Shown here in pieces: positions 20,182 through 29,341 of a stretch of DNA of 64,000 nucleotides (positions are counted from its first letter, which is position 1; every line of letters starts with the position of its first letter). The notes below the pieces were generated by a model. It ran no database searches. It was not told the DNA's origin and saw only the letters and a program-made list of their open reading frames with translations. Location: the NCBI GenBank assembly GCA_002710685.1, contig PALD01000049.1, positions 1 through 64,000 of the forward strand, given 5' to 3'. Position numbers and translations under genes: made by a program. The DNA comes from Cytophagaceae bacterium. GTDB taxonomy: Bacteria; Bacteroidota; Bacteroidia; Flavobacteriales; Flavobacteriaceae.

Positions 20182-20218
20182 TAACACTTCAAAATTCCAC
20201 TTCTAAGTGTTACTTTTG
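20182..20218 (+). promoter_or_regulatory. Promoter and perfect dyad upstream of the ActA operon
   Basis: TACTTTTG at 20211-20218 fits the Bacteroidota -7 element, but no TTTG stands at the expected -33 position. Instead a perfect dyad, TAACACTT (20182-20189) and AAGTGTTA (20205-20212) with a 15-base spacer, covers that region and overlaps the -7 element by two bases. Half-site centres are 23 bases apart, about two helical turns. This is the expected shape of an operator for a dimeric regulator; the regulator is unknown. The rest of the 230-bp intergenic region shows only a weak leader. Confidence 0.5.
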
Positions 20219-20306
20219 CCATCAAATTTGCCAGCACCTATCATGCAATATGAAGAGTGAATTCGATGCTGAGGGGTGATGGGATAGCTAGATAATCCAC
20301 CAGATT

Positions 20307-21662
20307 ATGAAACAGGTGAAATACCTTAAATCAACTTCAAGAATTACTTTTTTTGGACTGGCGTTCTGCCTTTCCTTTTTCAATTTGACATTTGCGCAAG
20401 ATGCAGGGGCTGATGCCCAGGCAGATGCTCAGCAAGAGGTGGCTACTGATGCTCCTGTGACCGCTGGTGCTGATGCTGCCGCCGGTGAGGCGCTCTTCAA
20501 GGCAAACTGTGCCGCATGTCACAAGTTGTATTCTAAAGCTACGGGCCCAGCGCTGTATGATGTTACCAGCCGTCATGATAGGCAATGGTTGTATAACTGG
20601 ATTCACGATAGCCAGGGCATGGTCAAGGCAGGAGACCCCAATGCGGTTGCTTTGTTCAATGAGAACAACAACCAGGTGATGACTCCTTTTCCTCAATTGA
20701 GCGAGGCAGATATTGACAATATTCTTGCGTATACAGATACTCCAAAACCTGAGCCGGTTGCTCCTGTTCCGGGGGCTGGAGGTGGAGGTTCTGGATCGGG
20801 TTCTGGTGCTTCAACTAATTTGATTCTGGGTGGCCTTGTGCTAGTTTTCTTGATGCTGGTAACGGTATTGTTCTTGGTGAACAAGACGCTGCGCAGGTTT
20901 GCGACAGAGCAAGGTGTTGAGCTTCCTGTAAAAGAAAAGGGAACTCCTATATGGAAAGCATTTGTTCAAAACCAGTTCTTGGTTTTGGTATCCGTGATTG
21001 TGCTTGTTTTGGGAGGGGCTTACTTTGCATACGGTTTCTTGATGCAGGTAGGGGTTGACCAGGGGTATGAGCCCATACAGCCCATACATTATTCACATAG
21101 AATCCATGCGGGTGATAACCAGATAGAGTGTAAATACTGCCACTCTTCTGCGAGGACAAGTAAGACATCGGGCATACCTACCCTCAACGTGTGTATGAAC
21201 TGCCACAAAACAGTTTCAGAGGTTGCTGATCAAACTTCTAAGTTTACCTCGGTTACTGAAGATTACTCAAAAGAGTTTTATGATAAAGAAATTCAAAAAC
21301 TGTATAAGGCCGTGGGCTGGGATCAAGCCACGCAATCTTACACAAGGGAGACGCATCCTGTAAAATGGGTGAGGATCCATAACCTTCCAGACTTTGTTTA
21401 CTTTAACCACTCTCAGCACGTATCAGTTGCCGGGGTGCAGTGTCAAACTTGTCACGGTCCTATCGAGGAGATGGAAATCGTGCATCAAGAAGCGCCGCTT
21501 ACCATGGGATGGTGCATCAACTGCCACCGTGAGACCAATGTGGTGATGGAAGGCAATGAGTATTATGAAAAAATCCACGATGAGCTTGCCAAGAAATATG
21601 ATGTAGAGCAGCTTACCATTGCACAAATGGGAGGTATAGAGTGTGGTAAGTGTCACTATTAA
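20307..21662 (+). CDS. actA: Alternative Complex III subunit A, multiheme cytochrome c with fused monoheme domain
   Basis: This is an electron-transfer subunit of quinol:cytochrome c oxidoreductase (Alternative Complex III). The protein has 451 residues and a signal peptide (about 1-24). A first CxxCH (CAACH, residues 68-72) lies in a monoheme cytochrome c domain, a Gly/Ser/Pro-rich linker follows (about 145-170), then two membrane segments (about 172-193 and 228-250). A C-terminal domain carries five more heme sites at about 275, 296, 379, 403 and 446 (CKYCH, CMNCH, CQTCH, CINCH, CGKCH). Classical ActA is pentaheme, so this is pentaheme ActA with an extra N-terminal cytochrome, six hemes in all. 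It is first of the act operon, 56 bp before actB. Confidence 0.9.
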   Translation: MKQVKYLKSTSRITFFGLAFCLSFFNLTFAQDAGADAQADAQQEVATDAPVTAGADAAAGEALFKANCAACHKLYSKATGPALYDVTSRHDRQWLYNWIHDSQGMVKAGDPNAVALFNENNNQVMTPFPQLSEADIDNILAYTDTPKPEPVAPVPGAGGGGSGSGSGASTNLILGGLVLVFLMLVTVLFLVNKTLRRFATEQGVELPVKEKGTPIWKAFVQNQFLVLVSVIVLVLGGAYFAYGFLMQVGVDQGYEPIQPIHYSHRIHAGDNQIECKYCHSSARTSKTSGIPTLNVCMNCHKTVSEVADQTSKFTSVTEDYSKEFYDKEIQKLYKAVGWDQATQSYTRETHPVKWVRIHNLPDFVYFNHSQHVSVAGVQCQTCHGPIEEMEIVHQEAPLTMGWCINCHRETNVVMEGNEYYEKIHDELAKKYDVEQLTIAQMGGIECGKCHY

Positions 21663-21718
21663 TAAAAAGTCAATCAGGCCCTGCGGCTAGATTTTTAGAA
21701 TAAACAAGAATAATATAT

Positions 21719-24700
21719 ATGTCATCAAGCAAGAAATACTGGAAAAGTGTTGAAGAGCTAAAGCAGGACAGTCCTATTGTCAAGAAGCTTAGAGACAACG
21801 AGTTTGTAGAAGACATTCCCGTAGATGAGTTTTTGGGCAATAAAGAAGCGCTTCAGGATTCATCTACTTCTCGACGTGATTTCCTTAAGTATGTTGGTTT
21901 TTCAACTGCGGCAGCAACACTTGCAGCTTGTGAAGGACCTGTAATCAATGCTATTCCTTACGTTGTTGCCCCAGAGCGTATGACCGTGGGTGTTGCAGAC
22001 TATTATGCGACCACCATTGCTGATGGATTTGACTTTGCGAGCATACTTGTAAAGACACGTGAGGGCCGCCCCATTAAAATAGAGAACAACAGGCTTGCAG
22101 GTGCGGTAGGAAATGGTAATGCCAGGGTACATGCCTCGGTATTGTCAATGTATGACATTAAGAGGTTGCAAGGTCCCAAGATTGCTGGAGAATCTGCATC
22201 CTGGTCTCAACTTGATGATGAAGTGGGCACTGCATTGCAAGGCCTGGGAGGAAAGGAGATAGTATTGCTTACGCAAACTTTTGCCAGCCCCTCGACAACA
22301 AAGTTGATAAATGAGTTCAGTGCTGCTTATCCTAATGTGCGCCATGTAATCTATGACGCTGTTAGCGAAAGCGCCGCGCTTGATGCCTTTGAAAATAAAT
22401 ATGGCACAAGGGCACTTCCTGACTATGATTTCGCGAAAGCCGAAGTAATAATATCTGTGGCTGCTGATTTCTTGGGCGACTGGCAAGGTGGAGGGTTTGA
22501 CTCTGGCTATGCTAAAGGTCGCGTTCCTGCCGAAGGAAAGATGTCACGCCACGTACACTTTGAGTCTAACATGAGCCTTACCGGTGCAAATGCTGATAAG
22601 CGCGTGCCCATGACTCCCAGTGAGCAAAAAGAAACCGTAAGGGCCATCCACTCTGCATTAGTGGGTGGAGGTTCTGCAAATCTTCCCGAAGACAAGAAAA
22701 AAGCTGTTGACCAGGCTGTTGCCCAATTGCGCAAGGCAGGTAGCAAAGGTGTCTTTGTAACAGGTCTTCAAGATGTGAACGCCCAGGTGCTCGCCCTTGA
22801 AATCAACGCCAGGCTGGGAAGTGAGGCAATGGATACCGCAGCTCCTAAAATGACCCGTCAAGGTGATGCCGCTGAAGTGCTTCAGCTTGTGGAAGATATG
22901 GGGTCTGGACGGGTAGGTGCACTGTTGATCGCCGGGGTGAACCCAGCATATAGCTTGCCCAATGCCGAAGCGTTCAAGACCGCTCTTGAGGGTATTGATG
23001 TGACCGTTAATTTTGCGATGAAGGAAGATGAAACCGCATCGCTTTGTAAATATTTGGCTCCTGCTCCTCATTACCTGGAGTCTTGGGGTGATGTTGAGAT
23101 TAAAAAAGGTGAAGTGTGCTTGACACAGCCTACCATCAGGCCCTTGTTTGACACACGCCAGTTTCAAGATACATTGTTAAAGTGGACTGGCAATAGCCAA
23201 TCTTATCATGATTACTTAAAAAATAGCTGGAGCAATGGTTCTGTAAGTTGGAATCAAGCACTGCATGATGGTGTGGCAAAAGGAGCTGTTTCCACTGACG
23301 TGGAAATGGATATGTCTGCAACTGAAGCTGACATTCAATCCAGCATCACGCCCTCTGAAGCCATTACAGCGGTAAGTGCTGCGGCAGCATTGGTTCAAGA
23401 AGGCAACGCTTCTAACGGAGGCTTTGAGCTTATGCTTTATACCAAGACTTCCATGGGTGATGGTGGTCAAGCCAATAACCCCTGGCTGCAGGAACTTCCA
23501 GATCCTATCACAAGGACATCTTGGGATAATTACCTTACGATGTCTAAAAAGGATGCTGACCGTCTGGGAATTGAAAACAAGCACGTGTCTAATGGGGCAC
23601 TCAATGGTCATAAGGTTAATGTGACCTTGGGCGACGTTACCATAAAGGACGTACCCGTGATCATTCAGCCGGGTCAGGCAGTGGGTTCTGTAGGACTTGC
23701 TTTAGGTTTTGGAAGAAAAGAAGCCGTTCAGGAAGAAATGCAGACCGGTGTAAACGCCTTCCCGTTGTACAAAGACTTCAACAATGTGCAGAACGTGCAG
23801 ATTGAGAAGGCTTCTGGATGGCATGAGTTTGCCTGTGTGCAATTGCAGAATACCATGGTGGGCCGTAGTGAAGACATCATAAAGGAAACCACGCTTGAGA
23901 TATTCAATACTAAAGATAAACATTTCTGGAACCCCGTTCCAGAAACAGACTATAACCACGGTGAGATCGAGGTCAGGGAGGCTGATGCAGATATTTGGGA
24001 ACCCTTTGACAATACAATAGGTCCCCACTTCAACCTTTCTATAGACCTTAATGCATGTACCGGTTGTGGTGCTTGCGTCATCGCTTGCCACTCTGAGAAC
24101 AATGTACCTGTCGTGGGTAAGGAAGAAGTGCGCAAATTCAGGGATATGCACTGGTTGAGGATTGACCGTTACTACTCTTCTGGAGATACCTTTAATGAAG
24201 AAATCGAGAAGCTTGAAAACCTTCCTGCTTTTGACTCATACAAGGCCGTTGAGACTGAGTCATTTGACAATCCAGAGGTTGCATTTCAACCTGTGATGTG
24301 TCAACATTGTAACCATGCCCCATGTGAAACGGTCTGTCCCGTTGCCGCTATAGGCCATGGCCGTCAAGGTCAAAACCAAATGACCTATAACCGTTGTGTG
24401 GGAACCCGCTACTGTGCAAACAACTGCCCTTACAAGGTGCGTCGTTTCAACTGGTTCTTGTATAGCGAGAATGATGAGTTTGATTATAACATGAACAATG
24501 ACCTGGGCCGTATGGTATTGAACCCTGATGTGGTTGTACGTTCTCGTGGTGTCATGGAAAAATGTTCTATGTGTATCCAGATGACGCAAAAAACCATCCT
24601 TGATGCTAAGAGGGATGGCCGCGCGATCAAAGATGGTGAGTTTGCAACGGCATGTAGCAATGCTTGTGGGACCGGCGCCATCAAATTTGGTGATATCAAT

Positions 24701-24823
24701 GATAAAGAAAGTGAGATACTGGCGCTTAAAAATGATAAGCGTAGCTATTATATGTTAGAGAGTGTGGGTACAAAACCTAATGTGGTGTATCAGGTAAAAG
24801 TGAAAAACACACAAGAAGCGTAA
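21719..24823 (+). CDS. actB: Alternative Complex III subunit B, molybdopterin-oxidoreductase-like iron-sulfur protein
   Basis: The protein has 1034 residues. A variant twin-arginine signal lies inside the N-terminal region (SRRDFLKYVGFSTAAATLAAC from about residue 51), not at the extreme N-terminus, as in the TAT-variant-translocated family. The middle portion resembles molybdopterin oxidoreductases; in Alternative Complex III this domain is known to lack the cofactor. The C-terminal domain (from about 778) resembles NrfC-type ferredoxins and contains CTGCGACVIACH, CQHCNHAPCETVCP, CVGTRYCANNCP and CSMC, enough cysteines for four iron-sulfur clusters. It passes electrons within the complex at the periplasmic face. 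It lies between actA and actC, 30 bp from the latter. Confidence 0.93.
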   Translation: MSSSKKYWKSVEELKQDSPIVKKLRDNEFVEDIPVDEFLGNKEALQDSSTSRRDFLKYVGFSTAAATLAACEGPVINAIPYVVAPERMTVGVADYYATTIADGFDFASILVKTREGRPIKIENNRLAGAVGNGNARVHASVLSMYDIKRLQGPKIAGESASWSQLDDEVGTALQGLGGKEIVLLTQTFASPSTTKLINEFSAAYPNVRHVIYDAVSESAALDAFENKYGTRALPDYDFAKAEVIISVAADFLGDWQGGGFDSGYAKGRVPAEGKMSRHVHFESNMSLTGANADKRVPMTPSEQKETVRAIHSALVGGGSANLPEDKKKAVDQAVAQLRKAGSKGVFVTGLQDVNAQVLALEINARLGSEAMDTAAPKMTRQGDAAEVLQLVEDMGSGRVGALLIAGVNPAYSLPNAEAFKTALEGIDVTVNFAMKEDETASLCKYLAPAPHYLESWGDVEIKKGEVCLTQPTIRPLFDTRQFQDTLLKWTGNSQSYHDYLKNSWSNGSVSWNQALHDGVAKGAVSTDVEMDMSATEADIQSSITPSEAITAVSAAAALVQEGNASNGGFELMLYTKTSMGDGGQANNPWLQELPDPITRTSWDNYLTMSKKDADRLGIENKHVSNGALNGHKVNVTLGDVTIKDVPVIIQPGQAVGSVGLALGFGRKEAVQEEMQTGVNAFPLYKDFNNVQNVQIEKASGWHEFACVQLQNTMVGRSEDIIKETTLEIFNTKDKHFWNPVPETDYNHGEIEVREADADIWEPFDNTIGPHFNLSIDLNACTGCGACVIACHSENNVPVVGKEEVRKFRDMHWLRIDRYYSSGDTFNEEIEKLENLPAFDSYKAVETESFDNPEVAFQPVMCQHCNHAPCETVCPVAAIGHGRQGQNQMTYNRCVGTRYCANNCPYKVRRFNWFLYSENDEFDYNMNNDLGRMVLNPDVVVRSRGVMEKCSMCIQMTQKTILDAKRDGRAIKDGEFATACSNACGTGAIKFGDINDKESEILALKNDKRSYYMLESVGTKPNVVYQVKVKNTQEA

Positions 24824-24853
24824 ATTTTTTTAAATAAATTATTAAGAAATAAT

Positions 24854-26674
24854 ATGTCGTCACATTACGAAGCACCCATAAGAGAGCCGTTGGTAGTTGG
24901 AGAGAAAACGTACCACGATATCAGCGTTGATGTTGGAGCTCCTGTTATGGGTAGGGCCAATAAATCATGGTGGATTGTATTTTCAATCGCATTGGTCGCA
25001 TTTTTATGGGGGCTAGGTTGTATCATATATACAGTATCTACGGGTATAGGTGTTTGGGGTCTTAACAAGACCATAGGCTGGGCCTGGGATATTACAAACT
25101 TTGTTTGGTGGGTAGGTATCGGTCACGCCGGAACACTGATTTCTGCGGTATTGTTGCTCTTCCGTCAAAAATGGCGTATGGCAATTAACCGTTCCGCGGA
25201 AGCGATGACAATATTTGCCGTTGTACAGGCAGGTCTTTTCCCCATCATCCACATGGGTCGCCCGTGGGTGGGATACTGGGTGTTGCCCATTCCCAACCAG
25301 TTTGGTTCTTTGTGGGTAAATTTCAACTCGCCACTGCTGTGGGACGTTTTTGCAATATCAACTTATTTATCTGTATCCTTGGTGTTCTGGTACACTGGCT
25401 TACTGCCTGACTTTGCCATGTTGCGAGACAGGGCTGTAAAACCTTTTCAGCAAAAAATATATGGCATCCTGAGTTTTGGATGGAGTGGCCGTGTCAAGGA
25501 CTGGCAACGTTTTGAGGAAGTATCCCTCGTGCTTGCAGGTCTTGCTACACCACTTGTACTGTCAGTACACACCATTGTATCATTTGACTTTGCCACTTCT
25601 GTGGTACCGGGATGGCATAGTACGATTTTTCCTCCCTACTTTGTTGCAGGTGCAATCTTCTCTGGATTTGCAATGGTGCAAACGCTGCTTATCATAATGC
25701 GCAAGGTATCAAACCTAGAGAACTATATCACCGTGCTTCACATAGAGTACATGAACAAGGTAATCCTGCTTACCGGTGGGATTGTGGGTGTTGCGTACCT
25801 TACTGAGTATTTCATAGGGTGGTACTCAGGTTTATCTTATGAAAACTATACTTACCTATCCTTTGGTGCTGCCACGGGGCCTTACTGGTGGGCTTTCTGG
25901 GCATTGATAATCTGTAACCTGGTTGTGCCGCTTACATTATGGGTAAAGAAATTTAGGAGAAATATCATCTGGACGTTTATCGTATCGATAATCATCAACA
26001 TAGGGATGTGGTTTGAACGGTTTGATATTATCGTGCTCGACTTGAGTAAAGACCGTTTGCCATCTTCATGGACGATGTTTGAGCCTACCTTTGTTGATAT
26101 AGGTGTATTTGTGGGAACCATAGGATTCTTTTTTGTGCTCTTCCTGCTATATGCACGTACCTTCCCGGTAATCGCACAAGCAGAGGTCAAGACAATCCTA
26201 AAATCTTCGGGAGAAGGATTTAAAAAACTAAGGGCAGAGCATGGCGATGACCATCATATTGAGCATGTAGATCTTGATCCTACCGCCAGTGAGCCATCAG
26301 CAAATGTCAAGGGACACTATTTTACCTCAGACAAAGAAGTTGATACAGGTCTAGATGAAGATGGGCATAATGAATCAGTCAATGCAGATGCATTAATCAG
26401 TAGCGAAGCTCAAAAAGAACAAGTAGATGACCTGCTGGAACGCATAGGTACATTTGACCCTGCAACCCAAGAAGCTGATGACCTTACCAAAATAAGTGGG
26501 GTAGGTCCCGTGATGCAGCAAAAATTGCATCAACTGGGTATATATACCTTTGAGCAGGTGAGCAAAATGACTTCAACAGATTATGAATTGCTTGACGAGA
26601 TTATAGATGCTTTCCCAGGTAGGGCAGAGCGCGACGATTGGGCTGGACAAGCAGCAAAACTTAGAAACAATTAA
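24854..26674 (+). CDS. actC: Alternative Complex III subunit C, NrfD/PsrC-like membrane protein with helix-hairpin-helix tail
   Basis: This is the quinol-binding integral membrane subunit of Alternative Complex III. The protein has 606 residues, with about ten hydrophobic segments between 35 and 445 in the NrfD/PsrC pattern, including the early NFVWWVGIGHAGTLISA segment. After the last helix comes a soluble, acidic tail of about 150 residues. The last 66 residues (from about 540; DDLTKISGVGPVMQQKLHQLGIYTFEQVS) form a helix-hairpin-helix domain resembling those in DNA- or ribosome-associated proteins. Such a tail is unexpected in a respiratory subunit. The frame is uninterrupted and the codon use matches the rest of the gene, so I read it as a real fusion. 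actD starts 7 bp after the stop. Confidence 0.92.
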   Translation: MSSHYEAPIREPLVVGEKTYHDISVDVGAPVMGRANKSWWIVFSIALVAFLWGLGCIIYTVSTGIGVWGLNKTIGWAWDITNFVWWVGIGHAGTLISAVLLLFRQKWRMAINRSAEAMTIFAVVQAGLFPIIHMGRPWVGYWVLPIPNQFGSLWVNFNSPLLWDVFAISTYLSVSLVFWYTGLLPDFAMLRDRAVKPFQQKIYGILSFGWSGRVKDWQRFEEVSLVLAGLATPLVLSVHTIVSFDFATSVVPGWHSTIFPPYFVAGAIFSGFAMVQTLLIIMRKVSNLENYITVLHIEYMNKVILLTGGIVGVAYLTEYFIGWYSGLSYENYTYLSFGAATGPYWWAFWALIICNLVVPLTLWVKKFRRNIIWTFIVSIIINIGMWFERFDIIVLDLSKDRLPSSWTMFEPTFVDIGVFVGTIGFFFVLFLLYARTFPVIAQAEVKTILKSSGEGFKKLRAEHGDDHHIEHVDLDPTASEPSANVKGHYFTSDKEVDTGLDEDGHNESVNADALISSEAQKEQVDDLLERIGTFDPATQEADDLTKISGVGPVMQQKLHQLGIYTFEQVSKMTSTDYELLDEIIDAFPGRAERDDWAGQAAKLRNN

Positions 26675-26681
26675 TAGTAGT

Positions 26682-27221
26682 ATGGCATCTTCAAAAGTTA
26701 TACACGCGATTTATACAGATGACGACATTCTCATGAATGCCGTTAAACAAGTACGCGCGAAGAATTATCATATTAGCGAGGTATTTACACCATTTCCCGT
26801 ACACGGTCTTGACAAGGCCATAGGCCTGTCGCCCACGCGTATCGCGATATGCGCATTCATGTATGGTCTAACCGGTTTAACCGTGGCCGTACTGATGCTC
26901 AACTACATGATGATTGTAGATTGGCCACGCGATATAGGTGGAAAGCCCAGCTTTTCATTTCATCAAAACATGCCGGCTTTTATCCCCATCATGTTTGAGC
27001 TTACCGTATTCTTTGCAGCACACTTAATGGTGATAACCTTTTACATGCGCAGCAAGATATGGCCTTTTAAAAAAGCTGAAAACCCAGATCCACGCACGAC
27101 TGATGACCATTTCTTGATGGAGATCGAGGTGGGTCACAATGAAGATATTGACGCCATGTCAAAATTCCTGTACGATACCGGTGCTGCAGAATTAAGTTTA
27201 ATCCATAATGAAGAACACTAA
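26682..27221 (+). CDS. actD: Alternative Complex III subunit D (DUF3341)
   Basis: The protein has 179 residues from the ATG at 26682 (MASSKVIHAIYTDDD). The frame is open 25 codons further upstream but would overlap actC, and the chosen start matches the family. ActD proteins have an N-terminal soluble alpha/beta domain (here about 1-50, with VFTPFPVHGLD), two membrane helices (about 57-80 and 107-128) and a short C-terminal tail. They belong to the DUF3341 family and are an accessory membrane-associated part of Alternative Complex III. The stop codon abuts the actE start without a gap, which suggests translational coupling. Confidence 0.92.
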   Translation: MASSKVIHAIYTDDDILMNAVKQVRAKNYHISEVFTPFPVHGLDKAIGLSPTRIAICAFMYGLTGLTVAVLMLNYMMIVDWPRDIGGKPSFSFHQNMPAFIPIMFELTVFFAAHLMVITFYMRSKIWPFKKAENPDPRTTDDHFLMEIEVGHNEDIDAMSKFLYDTGAAELSLIHNEEH

Positions 27222-27914
27222 ATGATGAAGTATTTGGTAAAAATAGCATTCTTGTTTGCCATTGCTGCAATTGCGGTTTCCTGCCACGAGAAGGGCAAGC
27301 CTAACTTTCAGTACATGCCCAATATGTATGAGCCTGTACCTTATGAGACAAACGGCCGCTATGATGTGTTCCCTAATGGGATGGAGGCAATGCAGCCGGC
27401 CGAGGGTACCGTGAAGCGAGGATGGATGCCCTATGAATATGAAAACTCAACAGAGGGGTACGCTTCCGCGAAAGCGAACCTTAAAAACCCGCTCCCATAT
27501 ACGGAGGATAATTATAATAAGGGCAAGGCATTGTTCACGATTTACTGTGCCGTATGCCATGGTGACAAAGGTGATGGACAGGGCATTCTTGCCGAGCGCG
27601 AAAAAGTACTGGGTGTACCCGCATACAATGATGCCGGAAGGGCCATTACCGAAGGTAGTGTGTACCATGTAACCTATTATGGCCTCAACACCATGGGTTC
27701 TTATGCAACACAGACTACCGAAAAGGAACTGTGGCAGATCAATCACTATGTCATGAGCCTCAAGGATCAACTGGATGGTAAGCCAGAGCGTCCATTTGTG
27801 GGCCAGGATGAAAGCGACATGCAAGGAGGAGATACTGCCATGAGCGCAGAAACCGAAGACGGAGCTGAAGCTGAAAACATGAGTGCAGCACCCCATGCAC
27901 AAACTGAAGAATAA
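27222..27914 (+). CDS. actE: Alternative Complex III subunit E, monoheme cytochrome c lipoprotein
   Basis: The protein has 230 residues. A lipoprotein signal ends at IAVSC, with Cys-21 as the lipid anchor. One heme site, CAVCH, lies near residue 109, with an axial methionine candidate downstream (GLNTMGSY). The C-terminus is acidic and rich in Met, Ala and Glu (about 190-230). ActE is the monoheme cytochrome that, with ActA, passes electrons from Alternative Complex III to the oxidase. It begins right at the actD stop and lies 23 bp before actF. A near-palindrome at 27461-27476 encodes the ASAKA stretch. Confidence 0.93.
   Translation: MMKYLVKIAFLFAIAAIAVSCHEKGKPNFQYMPNMYEPVPYETNGRYDVFPNGMEAMQPAEGTVKRGWMPYEYENSTEGYASAKANLKNPLPYTEDNYNKGKALFTIYCAVCHGDKGDGQGILAEREKVLGVPAYNDAGRAITEGSVYHVTYYGLNTMGSYATQTTEKELWQINHYVMSLKDQLDGKPERPFVGQDESDMQGGDTAMSAETEDGAEAENMSAAPHAQTEE
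27461..27476. repeat. Short palindrome family, in-gene copy in actE
   Basis: CGCTTCCGCGAAAGCG differs from a perfect 16-base palindrome at one position. It lies inside actE and is read in frame as ASAKA-type codons. It is related to the intergenic TTTSGC/GCSAAA copies. Confidence 0.55.
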
Positions 27915-27937
27915 TAAAGTCAGGATATTTTATACTT

Positions 27938-29314
27938 ATGTACACGTTATCTAGCAAATTCAAACTGTTTTCCATAATACTAATGGTATTGGGCTTGGCT
28001 GGCCTGGCTTATGGTTTTTTCTCCACACCATCTACAGTTGAAGATGTAAAGGAATACCTGGCCGCTCAAGAAGTTCATGGTAGCCATGGAGATGAGGCAG
28101 AAGCAGAAGATCACGGCTCAACCTTTGTAGATGAGGTAAGGGGCGAAGAAGGATATTCTGAAGCTGCAATGGAACACTCACAAGATCATGGTGAAGGTGG
28201 GCATCACGGTGAAGAAGAGCACCTTAACCACGTGCTCCATCAATTGCAGGCCAAACCTTGGTCAGCAATATTTGTCTCGGCCTTTTTCTTTATGATGATC
28301 GCACTGGGGGCTTTGGTCTTCTATGCAATTCAATATGTATCATCTGCAGGATGGTCGCCTGTACTTTTCAGGGTAATAGAGGGTATTACCGCCTACCTGT
28401 TGCCAGGGTCTATCATAGTACTGTTGATCGTTATTTTTGCCGGAACGCACTTTTACCCATGGCAGGACCATGAACTTGTTGCCGACGACAAGATATTACA
28501 GGGCAAGGCAGGATACCTTAACTTCCCCTTTTTCTTGATAAGGGCATTGATTTATGTAGCGGGATGGAACTTCTATAGGTATTTTGCAAGAAAGAATTCA
28601 TTGCTTATAGAAAAGCAGAATGGTGATCTTATCCCATTCAATAAAAACTTTAAGGCCTCAGTATTTTTCTTGGTATTTTTCCTGCTTACAGAGGCTACTA
28701 TGGCGTGGGACTGGTTCATGTCAATGACGCCACACTGGTATAGCACCTTATTTGCATGGTATATTTTTGCCACCATGTTTGTAAGTGCCATCACCGTTAT
28801 CGCACTAGTTACCATATTCTTTAAGGCTAAGGGGCTGTTGAGCTTTGTTAACGATAGTCACCTGCATGACCTTGCCAAGTTTATGTTTGCGTTCAGTATT
28901 TTCTGGACCTACTTATGGTTTGCACAGTTCATGCTCATATGGTATGCTAACATCCCTGAAGAAGTCACCTATTTCATATTGCGTATCAAGGAGTACAACC
29001 TGTTGTTCTTTGGTATGCTGGTGCTCAACTTCGTGTTCCCTATACTTGTGTTGATGAACAGTGATTTCAAGAGGGTGCCATGGTTTGTGGTGATTGCAGG
29101 TTGCCTTATCCTTGTAGGGCATTATGTAGATGTTTTCCTTCTTGTTATGCCATCTACAGTGGGGCCACACTGGTCCTTTGGCGTGACAGAGATTGCTGGT
29201 ATAGCTTTCTTCCTGGGCTTGTTCATATTTGTTGTAGGAAGTGGTTTTGCCGGGGTTTCGCTAAGGCCAAAAGGAAATCCGTTTATACGTGAAAGTGAGA
29301 ATTATCATTATTAA
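27938..29314 (+). CDS. actF: Alternative Complex III subunit F, integral membrane protein
   Basis: The protein has 458 residues. One hydrophobic segment (about 8-28) is followed by a soluble loop of about 75 residues rich in His, Glu and Asp (about 44-105; HGSHGDEAEAEDHG, then DHGEGGHHGEEEHLNH), then about nine membrane helices from about 108 to 445. It belongs to the ActF/ActC-related quinol:cytochrome c oxidoreductase membrane subunit family. The motif AMAWDWFMSMTPHWYST is family-typical. It is the last act gene, 27 bp before coxB, so electron donor and oxidase are made together. The histidine-rich loop could bind metal, but this is only an inference. Confidence 0.92.
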   Translation: MYTLSSKFKLFSIILMVLGLAGLAYGFFSTPSTVEDVKEYLAAQEVHGSHGDEAEAEDHGSTFVDEVRGEEGYSEAAMEHSQDHGEGGHHGEEEHLNHVLHQLQAKPWSAIFVSAFFFMMIALGALVFYAIQYVSSAGWSPVLFRVIEGITAYLLPGSIIVLLIVIFAGTHFYPWQDHELVADDKILQGKAGYLNFPFFLIRALIYVAGWNFYRYFARKNSLLIEKQNGDLIPFNKNFKASVFFLVFFLLTEATMAWDWFMSMTPHWYSTLFAWYIFATMFVSAITVIALVTIFFKAKGLLSFVNDSHLHDLAKFMFAFSIFWTYLWFAQFMLIWYANIPEEVTYFILRIKEYNLLFFGMLVLNFVFPILVLMNSDFKRVPWFVVIAGCLILVGHYVDVFLLVMPSTVGPHWSFGVTEIAGIAFFLGLFIFVVGSGFAGVSLRPKGNPFIRESENYHY

Positions 29315-29341
29315 TAGAGAAAGAAAAGAAAGAAGATAAAG

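Noticed and set aside
20219..20306. Possible structured riboswitch in the actA leader
   Set aside because: Only weak and partial pairings were found by eye, and no known riboswitch core is recognisable.
26607..26681. Longer start for ActD
   Set aside because: It would lie inside actC in another frame; the ATG at 26682 matches the family start.
29231..29277. TTTCGCTAAGGCCAAA-like sequence near the actF end
   Set aside because: The arms do not pair (CGC against GGCC), so it is not counted as a palindrome family member.
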